Source: an uncultured Nocardioides sp. (GTDB taxonomy: Bacteria > Actinomycetota > Actinomycetes > Propionibacteriales > Nocardioidaceae). Taken from it: a DNA stretch of 19,488 bases. The DNA lies in NCBI RefSeq assembly GCF_946885725.1, contig NZ_CAMPGZ010000062.1, forward strand, positions 1 to 19,488, read 5' to 3'. Below the pieces are notes generated by a model. The model was given only the letters and a program-made list of their open reading frames with translations. It made no database searches and had not been told where the DNA came from. Made by a program: the position numbers and the translations under genes. Positions 14,752 through 19,488 of this stretch are shown piece after piece (position 1 is the stretch's first letter; every line of letters starts with the position of its first letter).

Positions 14752-15657
14752 TCAGTCCTTTCCTTCGTGAGCCTGGTCGCCGGCCCGGCCGGCCTCGATG
14801 CGCTCGACCGCTCGGCGGAGCGTGCGCCGGGTGAGCTCGTCGGCGAGGTGGCGCTTGTAGTCGGCGGTGCCGCGGTTGTCGGTGGTGGGGCTGCAGCTCT
14901 CGGCGGCGATCGCCCCGGCCCGGGCGAACAGCTCGTCGGAGGGCGCCTGCCCGCGCAGCAGCTCGGAGATCGCGGGGATGCCGGTGGTGTTCGGCCCGAC
15001 GGCGGCCAGCCCGACCCGGGCGTCGGTGATGACCGGGCCGTCCATCCAGACGGCGGCGCCGGCCGAGGTGACCGCCCAGTCGCCGGCGCGGCGCTCGACC
15101 TTGGCGTAGGCGCTCGACCCGTTGGGCCGCACCGGGATCCGGATCTCGGTGAGCATCTCGTTGTGCTCGACGGCGGTCTCGTAGGGGCCGCGGTAGAACT
15201 CCTCCATCGACACCACACGCTCGCCGTTCGCGCCCCGGATCACGCAGGACGCGTTGAGGGTGGTGCACACCGCGGAGAGGTCCTCGGACGGGTCCGCCTG
15301 GCACAGCGAGCCGCCGATGGTGCCGCGGTTGCGGACGAGCGGGTCGGCGATCACCGCCTCGGCGTCGGCGAAGATCGGGAACAGCGCGGCGAGCTCGACC
15401 GACTCCGCCAGCTCGCGGTGCCGGGTCATCGCCCCGATGCGGACCTCGTCGGTGCCGACGCGCACGTAGCCGAGCTCGTCGTGGAGGTCGTTGATGTCGA
15501 TGAGGTACTCGAGGTTGACCAGGCGCAGCTTCATCATCGGGACGAGGCTGTGACCGCCGGCGACGAGGCGGGCCTCGCTGCCCAAGCGGTCGAGCAGCCC
15601 GATGGCCTGGTCGACGCTGGTGGCGCGTTCGTACTCGAAGGGCGCAGGGACCTGCAC
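14752..15657 (-). CDS. coxM: Aerobic CO dehydrogenase medium subunit (FAD-binding)
   Basis: A 301-aa flavoprotein subunit that hands electrons from the iron-sulfur clusters to the quinone pool. The FAD-binding motifs are AGGHS (33-37) in RLVAGGHSLVPMMKLRL and TIGGS (113-117) in RNRGTIGGSLCQADP. The C-terminal CO-dehydrogenase flavoprotein domain follows (about 185-290). The GTG at 15657 is supported by GAGAGGAG with 5 nt spacing. It is the first gene of the cox operon, behind the promoter and candidate operators at 15687-15762. Length equals the family norm (about 290-300). Confidence 0.95.
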   Translation of the reverse strand: MQVPAPFEYERATSVDQAIGLLDRLGSEARLVAGGHSLVPMMKLRLVNLEYLIDINDLHDELGYVRVGTDEVRIGAMTRHRELAESVELAALFPIFADAEAVIADPLVRNRGTIGGSLCQADPSEDLSAVCTTLNASCVIRGANGERVVSMEEFYRGPYETAVEHNEMLTEIRIPVRPNGSSAYAKVERRAGDWAVTSAGAAVWMDGPVITDARVGLAAVGPNTTGIPAISELLRGQAPSDELFARAGAIAAESCSPTTDNRGTADYKRHLADELTRRTLRRAVERIEAGRAGDQAHEGKD

Positions 15658-15686
15658 GACGGCTCCTCTCGGACGCGGTCGATCGA

Positions 15687-15702
15687 TGTGACCTGGGTCA
15701 CC
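15687..15702. promoter_or_regulatory. CRP/GlxR-like site at the coxM promoter
   Basis: TGTGACCTGGGTCACC matches the CRP/GlxR consensus TGTGA-N6-TCACA at 9 of 10 half-site positions. The core GTGACC-TG-GGTCAC (15688-15701) is a perfect dyad. It overlaps the start point predicted from the promoter at 15705-15733, a position that would favour repression. A wider, almost concentric repeat GGTCGAT (15677-15683) / ATCGACC (15708-15714) surrounds it. The match is visible; the bound regulator is inferred. Confidence 0.55.
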
Positions 15703-15704
15703 TC

Positions 15705-15733
15705 ACCATCGACCCGCCCGGCGGGGACGTCAA
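15705..15733 (-). promoter_or_regulatory. Candidate promoter of the cox operon
   Basis: On the minus strand TTGACG (15733-15728) is separated by 17 nt from GATGGT (15710-15705), giving a predicted start near 15698 and a 5' leader of about 40 nt that ends with the coxM ribosome binding site. The -35 is good; the -10 is weak (G for T at position 1), consistent with a promoter that needs activation. Confidence 0.45.
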
Positions 15734-15738
15734 TGGCC

Positions 15739-15762
15739 CCCTAAGCCGTCGGTTAATTAGGG
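15739..15762. promoter_or_regulatory. Dyad CCCTAA-N12-TTAGGG upstream of the cox promoter
   Basis: CCCTAA (15739-15744) and TTAGGG (15757-15762) form an interrupted inverted repeat in an AT-rich pocket, centred near -52 from the predicted coxM start and just upstream of its -35. LysR-type regulators bind interrupted dyads (T-N11-A type) in this position. A LysR gene flanks the cluster, but binding is not shown. Confidence 0.4.
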
Positions 15763-15768
15763 CATGCG

Positions 15769-15784
15769 GGCCATACGCATGGCC
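15769..15784 (-). terminator. Weak hairpin downstream of the mca operon
   Basis: GGCCAT-ACGC-ATGGCC is a perfect 6-bp stem with a 4-nt loop, about 50 nt past the stop of the small membrane protein gene. On the minus strand it is followed by CGCATGCCCTAATT, which has no proper T-run. It may separate the mca transcript from the cox operon, but support is weak. Confidence 0.3.
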
Positions 15785-15832
15785 ACGCCGCGGAGCCGGA
15801 CCGCGACGCCTCGGACGCGCTCGTGCGGTCGG

Positions 15833-16078
15833 TCAGGAGGGCGTGGAGGTCCCGTTGCGCTTGTCGTCGTTCTCCGAGCCCTCGGAGGCCGGGGCGTCGG
15901 GGTCCTTCTCCTCGAAGTCCACCTTGCGCAGCTGCTTGACGAAGCTGAACGCCAGCAGCACGACGGCCACGACGAGGCCGATCCACACCGCGAAGCCGAG
16001 CCAGCCGGCCTTCACGTCCTCGGGCTCGGGCGCCTCCTGGGCGGCCAGGACGAGGAGGTCGACGACAGCGGCGGTCAT
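15833..16078 (-). CDS. Small single-pass membrane protein downstream of mca
   Basis: An 81-aa protein with one clear membrane helix (about 27-48, [20 protein letters not shown]) followed by a basic patch (KQLRK) and an acidic, disordered tail ([19 protein letters not shown]). The basic patch directly after the helix predicts a cytoplasmic C-terminus. The ATG overlaps the mca TGA as ATGA, so the two are translationally coupled. Small membrane proteins of this kind are found next to mca in other actinobacteria, which supports the gene being real. No function is known; a link to mycothiol-conjugate export or membrane anchoring would be guesswork. Confidence 0.8.
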   Translation of the reverse strand: MTAAVVDLLVLAAQEAPEPEDVKAGWLGFAVWIGLVVAVVLLAFSFVKQLRKVDFEEKDPDAPASEGSENDDKRNGTSTPS

Positions 16079-16977
16079 GACTTCATTGTCTCAGCCAGGT
16101 GGCGGACGCCCGCGAACAGGTCGTCCTCCGGGAGCTCGACGTCGACCAGCGAGCGCGCGAGCTCGTAGTCCTCGGTCGGCCAGGCCTCCTGGTGGATCTC
16201 CAGCGGCACCGCGAACCACGGCCCGTCCGGGTCGATCTGCGTCGCGTGCGCGAGCAGCGCCTGGTCGCGGATCGAGAAGTACTCCGCGCACGGGATCCGG
16301 GTGGTGATCCGGGCCGCGTGGACCGGGTCCGGCTTCCACTCCTTGAGGCGTTCGGCGTACGGCGACTCGAGGCCGTGCCGGATCATCGCGTCGTGCAGCG
16401 CCTGCGTGCGCTCGCGGTGGAACGAGTGGTGGTAGTAGAGCTTGAGCGGCTGCCACGGCTCGCCGGCATCGGGGTAGCGGTCCGGGTCGCCGGCCGCCTC
16501 GAACGCCGCGACCGAGACCTTGTGGCACATCACGTGGTCGGGGTGCGGGTAGCCGCCGTTCTCGTCGTACGTCGTCATCACGTGCGGCTTGAACTCGCGG
16601 ATCAGCCGGACCAGCGGCTCGGCCGCCTCCTCGACCGGGACCAGCGCGAAGCAGCCCTCGGGCAGCGGCGGCTTCGGGTCGCCCTCGGGCCAGCCCGAGT
16701 CGACGAAGCCGAGCCAGTCCTGGCGCACGCCGAGGATCTCGCGCGCCTTGTCCATCTCCGCCCGGCGGATGGCGGTGATGTTCTCCAGCACCTCGGGCCG
16801 GTCCATCTTCGGGTTGAGGATCGAGCCCCGCTCGCCGCCCGTGCACGTGACGACGTGCACGTCGACGCCCTCCGCGACGTACTTCGCCGTGCTCGCCGCG
16901 CCCTTGCTCGACTCGTCGTCGGGGTGGGCGTGCACGTGCATCAGCCGGAGGCCGGAGCCGGACAGGGTCGGAGACAT
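16075..16977 (-). CDS. mca: Mycothiol S-conjugate amidase Mca
   Basis: A 300-aa zinc amidase of the LmbE/PIG-L fold. It cleaves mycothiol S-conjugates to a mercapturic acid (exported) and GlcN-Ins (recycled), detoxifying electrophiles and antibiotics. The metal site is HAHPDDES (16-23) with the second ligand region in [11 protein letters not shown] (143-153). The segments [12 protein letters not shown] and [18 protein letters not shown] favour Mca over the deacetylase MshB. ATG 16977 is chosen over an upstream in-frame GTG (17001) because TAGGAT lies 7 nt before it, consistent with leaderless transcription. It diverges from the DUF4307 gene across only 41 nt. Mycothiol chemistry places the organism in the Actinobacteria. 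Confidence 0.93.
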   Translation of the reverse strand: MSPTLSGSGLRLMHVHAHPDDESSKGAASTAKYVAEGVDVHVVTCTGGERGSILNPKMDRPEVLENITAIRRAEMDKAREILGVRQDWLGFVDSGWPEGDPKPPLPEGCFALVPVEEAAEPLVRLIREFKPHVMTTYDENGGYPHPDHVMCHKVSVAAFEAAGDPDRYPDAGEPWQPLKLYYHHSFHRERTQALHDAMIRHGLESPYAERLKEWKPDPVHAARITTRIPCAEYFSIRDQALLAHATQIDPDGPWFAVPLEIHQEAWPTEDYELARSLVDVELPEDDLFAGVRHLAETMKS

Positions 16978-16984
16978 GGGCTGA

Positions 16985-16990
16985 ATCCTA
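16985..16990 (-). promoter_or_regulatory. -10 box of mca
   Basis: TAGGAT (16990-16985 on the minus strand) is followed by 7 nt (TCAGCCC) and the ATG at 16977. It is a near-consensus actinobacterial -10 and points to a leaderless transcript. Confidence 0.6.
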
Positions 16991-17006
16991 AGCCGGGGCA
17001 CCCACC

Positions 17007-17012
17007 TACGAT
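17007..17012 (+). promoter_or_regulatory. -10 box of the DUF4307 gene
   Basis: TACGAT is followed by 6 nt (GGGCCG) and the GTG at 17019. It lies 16 nt from the divergent mca -10, so the -35 zone of each promoter falls on the -10 of the other and the two may compete for polymerase. Confidence 0.6.
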
Positions 17013-17018
17013 GGGCCG

Positions 17019-17423
17019 GTGACCGACCTCGCCGAGCGCTACGGCGCGCCCAGCACCGGCCGCCGCAAGGCGGTCGTCGCCGTCGTGGTCGTGCTGGTGT
17101 GCGCCGCGCTCTCCTGGCTGGCCTGGGTGATGCTCAGCCACGGCCGGCCGCTGGTGCAGTCCGACCTGGTCGGCTTCGAGCGGGTCGACGAGCACCGGGT
17201 CGAGGCCACCTTCACCGTCGTACGTCGCGACGCGGACGTGGCCGCGTCGTGCCTGGTGCGCGCACTGGCCGCCGACCACTCCGTCGTGGGCGAGCTCGAC
17301 GTCGCGGTTGGACCGGGCGGCGCGACCCGGCAAAATATCGAGAGAACGCTTCGCACCGAACGCGAAGCCACGTCGGTCGAGCTGGTCGGCTGTCGCGCCG
17401 ACGGCCAGACCCGCCGACGCTGA
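17019..17423 (+). CDS. DUF4307 single-pass membrane protein
   Basis: A 134-aa protein. A short cytoplasmic N-terminus ([15 protein letters not shown]) leads to a membrane helix (about 18-40, [20 protein letters not shown]) and an extracytoplasmic domain with [20 protein letters not shown] and two cysteines ([10 protein letters not shown] and LVGCRAD) that could pair as a disulfide. This layout matches DUF4307, an actinobacterial family of unknown function usually found next to mca and greA, as here. The GTG start is set by the -10 box 6 nt upstream. The predicted small beta-sandwich outside the membrane suggests an envelope role, but none is established. Confidence 0.88.
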   Translation: MTDLAERYGAPSTGRRKAVVAVVVVLVCAALSWLAWVMLSHGRPLVQSDLVGFERVDEHRVEATFTVVRRDADVAASCLVRALAADHSVVGELDVAVGPGGATRQNIERTLRTEREATSVELVGCRADGQTRRR

Positions 17424-17466
17424 CCTGGGCGTTTCCACGATTTGGGGACGCCTGGGGCCCGGTTGG

Positions 17467-17472
17467 TAGACT
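17467..17472 (+). promoter_or_regulatory. Candidate greA promoter (-10)
   Basis: TAGACT at 17467-17472 fits a -10; the matching -35 is weak (TGGGGA at 17443-17448, 18-nt spacer). It would give greA a 5' leader of about 90 nt, unlike its leaderless neighbours. A small hairpin CGACC-GGGT-GGTCG (17492-17505) sits in this leader. Confidence 0.45.
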
Positions 17473-17567
17473 CTTCTACTTGCCTTGAACACGACCGGGT
17501 GGTCGCCGGGCACGCGTGTGCCAAATGAGCGCCCCGGTCCACCCCTTCCACACAGGAGCACCCAGCA

Positions 17568-18068
17568 GTGACGCAGTCCAGTGAGCAGAACACGATCTGG
17601 CTGACGCAGGACGCCTACGACAAGCTGAAGTCGGAGCTCGAGCAGCTCAAGGGCCCCGTGCGCCAGGAGATCATCGAGCGGATCAGCGCCGCGCGCGACG
17701 AGGGCGACCTCAAGGAGAACGGCGGCTACCACGCCGCTCGCGAGGAGCAGGGCAAGGCCGAGGCGCGCATCCGTCAGCTTGAGGACATGCTGCGCCGCGC
17801 CGAGGTCGGCGAGACCCCGGCTGATGACGGTGTCGTCGAGCCCGGCATGAAGGTCACCTACAAGTTCGTCGGCGAGGACGACACCGAGGTGTTCCTGCTC
17901 GGCGCCCGCGAGATGGAGGACACCACCGACCTCACGGTGTACTCCCCCCAGTCGCCGCTCGGCCAGGCGATCATCGGCCACAAGGTCGGTGAGACCGTCG
18001 CCTACGCCGCTCCGAACGGCAAGGAGCTCAAGGTCGAGATCGTCGACGCGAAGCCCTACACCGGCTGA
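17568..18068 (+). CDS. greA: Transcription elongation factor GreA
   Basis: A 166-aa GreA. The N-terminal coiled coil (about 12-85) carries the tip motif EGDLKENGGYHAARE, with the acidic residues Asp47 and Glu50 that correspond to E. coli Asp41 and Glu44 and coordinate Mg2+ in the RNA polymerase active site. The C-terminal FKBP-like domain (about 90-162) ends with SPLGQAIIGHKVGETVAY and LKVEIVDAKPY. GreA rescues backtracked polymerase by stimulating transcript cleavage. The GTG start is supported by AGGAG (17554-17558) at 9 nt spacing. The gene has its own promoter region of 144 nt after DUF4307 and ends at a strong hairpin shared with ilvA. Confidence 0.97.
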   Translation: MTQSSEQNTIWLTQDAYDKLKSELEQLKGPVRQEIIERISAARDEGDLKENGGYHAAREEQGKAEARIRQLEDMLRRAEVGETPADDGVVEPGMKVTYKFVGEDDTEVFLLGAREMEDTTDLTVYSPQSPLGQAIIGHKVGETVAYAAPNGKELKVEIVDAKPYTG

Positions 18069-18084
18069 CGCTCACGCACTGCGC

Positions 18085-18122
18085 CCGACGGCCCGCGACC
18101 GGCTCCGGTCGCGGGCCGTCGG
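18085..18122. terminator. Bidirectional hairpin between greA and ilvA
   Basis: CCGACGGCCCGCGACCGG (18085-18102) and its exact complement (18105-18122) form an 18-bp perfect stem around CT, 17 nt after the greA stop and 33 nt past the ilvA stop on the other strand. It lacks a T-run on either side but is well placed to end both convergent transcripts. Confidence 0.8.
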
Positions 18123-18155
18123 CGTTGTGCCTGAGCTGCCGAGGGCTACCCGGGG

Positions 18156-19367
18156 CTACTCCGTGACGGGGTAGCCGGACGCCCGCAGCCGGCTGAGCAC
18201 GCGCGCGGCGTGGTCGGGCCCGCGGGTCTCGACCTGCAGCGCGACCTCGACCTCGTCGAGGTGCAGCTGCGTCGACGTCCGCTCGTGCACGACGTCGAGC
18301 ACGTTGGCCTCCGCGTCGGCGAGCTCGGTCAGCAGCTTGGCCAGGCCGCCCGGGTGGTCGGCGATGGTGACCTTGAACGCGAGGTAGCGCCCCGCCGCGG
18401 CCATGCCGTGCCGGATCACCCGCATCAGCAGCAGCGGGTCGACGTTGCCGCCGCTGAGCACCGCGACAGCGGGCGTCTCGAACCCGTGCGGCCGGTCCAT
18501 CACCGCAGCAACCGCGGCGGCGCCGGCCGGCTCGACGACGAGCTTCGCCCGCTCGAGCAGCATCAGCAGCGCCCGCGACAGCGACTCCTCGCCGACGGTC
18601 ATGAACTCGTCGACGTGCTGCTGGATCGCCGCGAACGGCACCTCGCCCGGGCAGCCGACCGCGATGCCGTCCGCCATCGTCGTCATGGCCTTCAGCGGGA
18701 CGGGGTGGCCCTCCTTCAGTGACGGCGGGTACGCCGCCGCCCCTTCGGCCTGCACACCGATGATGCGTACGTCGGGGCGGAGCGCCTTGATCGCCGTGGC
18801 CATGCCCGCGATGAGCCCTCCACCGCCGCACGACACGAACACCGTGCGTACGTCGGGGCACTGCTCGAGCACCTCGAGGCCGCACGTGCCCTGCCCGGTG
18901 ACGATGTCGACGTGGTCGAACGGGTGGATCAGCACGGCCCCGGTCTCGGCGGCGAACGCCTTGGCCTCGACCAGCGCCTCGTCGACGGTGTGCCCGTGGA
19001 ACCGGACGTCGGCGCCGTACCCCTTCGTCGCCTTCTCCTTCGGGATCGGCGCACCCTCGGGCATGAACACCGTCGCCTTGATGCCGAGCATCTGCGCGGC
19101 CAGCGCCACGCCCTGCGCGTGGTTGCCGGCACTCGCGGCGACGACGCCGTTGGCGCGCTCCTCCGGCGAGAGCCGGGAGATGCGCAAGTAGGCGCCGCGG
19201 ATCTTGAACGACCCGGTGCGCTGGAGGTTCTCCGCCTTCAGCAGGACCGGCCCACCGGCGAGCCCCGACAGCCAGCGGGACTCCTCCATGGGGGTCTGGA
19301 TCGACACGCCGCGGAGCGCCTCACGGGCCTCCTCGATGTCGGCCAGCGTCGGCAGAGGCACCGTCAT
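18156..19367 (-). CDS. ilvA: Threonine ammonia-lyase (threonine dehydratase)
   Basis: A 403-aa PLP enzyme converting threonine to 2-oxobutanoate and ammonia, the entry to isoleucine synthesis. The PLP lysine is Lys55 in GSFKIRGA. The substrate loop is SAGNHAQG (79-86), the phosphate cup GGGGL (181-185), and SGGNVDP lies near 309-315. A C-terminal ACT-like domain (about 325-403, FKVTIADHPGGLAKLLTELA) is single and short, so the protein resembles the ~400-aa form with one ACT domain rather than E. coli biosynthetic IlvA (514 aa, two ACT-like domains). A catabolic role is possible. ATG 19367 lies 7 nt after a TAGGGT -10 box; the GTG at 19376 falls inside that promoter. It converges on greA. Confidence 0.93.
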   Translation of the reverse strand: MTVPLPTLADIEEAREALRGVSIQTPMEESRWLSGLAGGPVLLKAENLQRTGSFKIRGAYLRISRLSPEERANGVVAASAGNHAQGVALAAQMLGIKATVFMPEGAPIPKEKATKGYGADVRFHGHTVDEALVEAKAFAAETGAVLIHPFDHVDIVTGQGTCGLEVLEQCPDVRTVFVSCGGGGLIAGMATAIKALRPDVRIIGVQAEGAAAYPPSLKEGHPVPLKAMTTMADGIAVGCPGEVPFAAIQQHVDEFMTVGEESLSRALLMLLERAKLVVEPAGAAAVAAVMDRPHGFETPAVAVLSGGNVDPLLLMRVIRHGMAAAGRYLAFKVTIADHPGGLAKLLTELADAEANVLDVVHERTSTQLHLDEVEVALQVETRGPDHAARVLSRLRASGYPVTE

Positions 19368-19374
19368 GCCGCAC

Positions 19375-19380
19375 ACCCTA
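19375..19380 (-). promoter_or_regulatory. -10 box of ilvA
   Basis: TAGGGT (19380-19375 on the minus strand) is followed by 7 nt (GTGCGGC) and the ATG at 19367, again without a Shine-Dalgarno, suggesting leaderless transcription. I saw no leader peptide or T-box that would signal attenuation. Confidence 0.55.
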
Positions 19381-19444
19381 GACCGCCGGACGCGCGGGTG
19401 CCGGGGCAGGTGACGGGTGGCCGCGGGACTGCCAGAGTGGCCGC

Positions 19445-19488
19445 ATGACCGACCCCATGACTGGCCCCATGACTGGCCCCATGACTGG
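19445..19488 (+). CDS. Start of an unknown gene with repeated MTGP codons (runs off right edge)
   Basis: Only 14 codons are visible, reading MTDPMTGPMTGPMT. The DNA is a 12-nt tandem repeat (ATGACYGRCCCC, about 3.7 copies), so every fourth codon is an in-frame ATG. A weak -10 (CAGAGT, 19433-19438) lies 6 nt before the first ATG, with TGACGG 16 nt further upstream. The layout therefore copies the leaderless genes elsewhere in the window. It diverges from ilvA across 77 nt. The product cannot be named. Gly/Pro/Met/Thr repeats at an N-terminus suggest a disordered segment, as in many actinobacterial membrane proteins. Confidence 0.5.
   Translation, partial: MTDPMTGPMTGPMT
19445..19488 (+). repeat. 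12-bp tandem repeat, about 3.7 copies
   Basis: The unit ATGACTGGCCCC is repeated in phase with the reading frame. The first copy differs at two positions (ATGACCGACCCC) and the last is cut by the window end. Because the unit is a multiple of three, copy-number change would lengthen or shorten the protein start without a frameshift. Confidence 0.85.

Noticed and set aside
18085..18122. Small RNA gene or riboswitch between greA and ilvA
   Set aside because: It is a single perfect hairpin between convergent stops, best explained as a shared terminator.
19445..19488. CRISPR-like repeats at the right edge
   Set aside because: Contiguous 12-bp units with no spacers; they are in frame and coding.
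1..19488. tRNA, rRNA, integrase or insertion-sequence genes
   Set aside because: None found by eye: no cloverleaf with TTCRA loop, no rRNA-like sequence and no transposase or integrase motifs in any plausible frame.

Overview
The window comes from a high-GC actinomycete. Supporting signs are the mycothiol S-conjugate amidase Mca, the DUF4307 protein, GTG starts and several genes that appear to be transcribed without a leader. Gene content and codon usage suggest a Nocardioides-like member of the Nocardioidaceae, but this is inference; no rRNA or other taxonomic marker is present.

Left region (1-2340): accessory DNA. On the minus strand lies a type IV toxin-antitoxin pair, the AbiEi antitoxin with the start of its AbiEii toxin running off the left edge. 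A perfect dyad overlaps its likely -10 box. Next come two unrecognised genes that diverge from a shared intergenic region carrying a 9-bp inverted repeat, then about 190 nt of apparently non-coding DNA. The region ends in a DUF255/YyaL-type gene cut off right after its CHWCH motif, so position ~2174 looks like a recombination or island junction.

Middle region (2374-8792): a membrane-anchored protein gene split by what looks like one extra T, an alpha/beta hydrolase, a compact RecQ helicase, an MBL-fold hydrolase, a thioredoxin, a class I methyltransferase and a LysR regulator. Hydrolase/recQ and LysR/coxE are convergent pairs whose coding ends overlap.

Right-centre (8776-15657): a tightly packed minus-strand cluster coxM-coxS-coxL-xdhC(YHS)-coxD-coxE. 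CoxL carries the form I active-site loop AYACSFR, with Cys near residue 386, so this is a true aerobic molybdenum-copper CO dehydrogenase. CoxM (FAD), CoxS (two [2Fe-2S]) and CoxL (Mo/Cu) form the enzyme; CoxD, CoxE and the XdhC-like protein are expected to mature its active site. Upstream of coxM lie a candidate -35/-10 promoter, a CRP/GlxR-like TGTGA-N6-TCAC site at the predicted start point, and a CCCTAA-N12-TTAGGG dyad near -52 where a LysR-type protein could bind. The LysR gene at the other end of the cluster is the obvious candidate.

Right region (15833-19488): conserved actinobacterial housekeeping genes: mca with a small membrane protein, a divergent DUF4307 gene, greA, and ilvA (threonine ammonia-lyase) convergent to greA across an 18-bp hairpin. 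The window ends inside a new plus-strand gene whose first codons are 12-nt repeats, each carrying an in-frame ATG. I saw no tRNA, rRNA, CRISPR array, complete IS element or integrase. No gene-free stretch exceeds about 300 nt.
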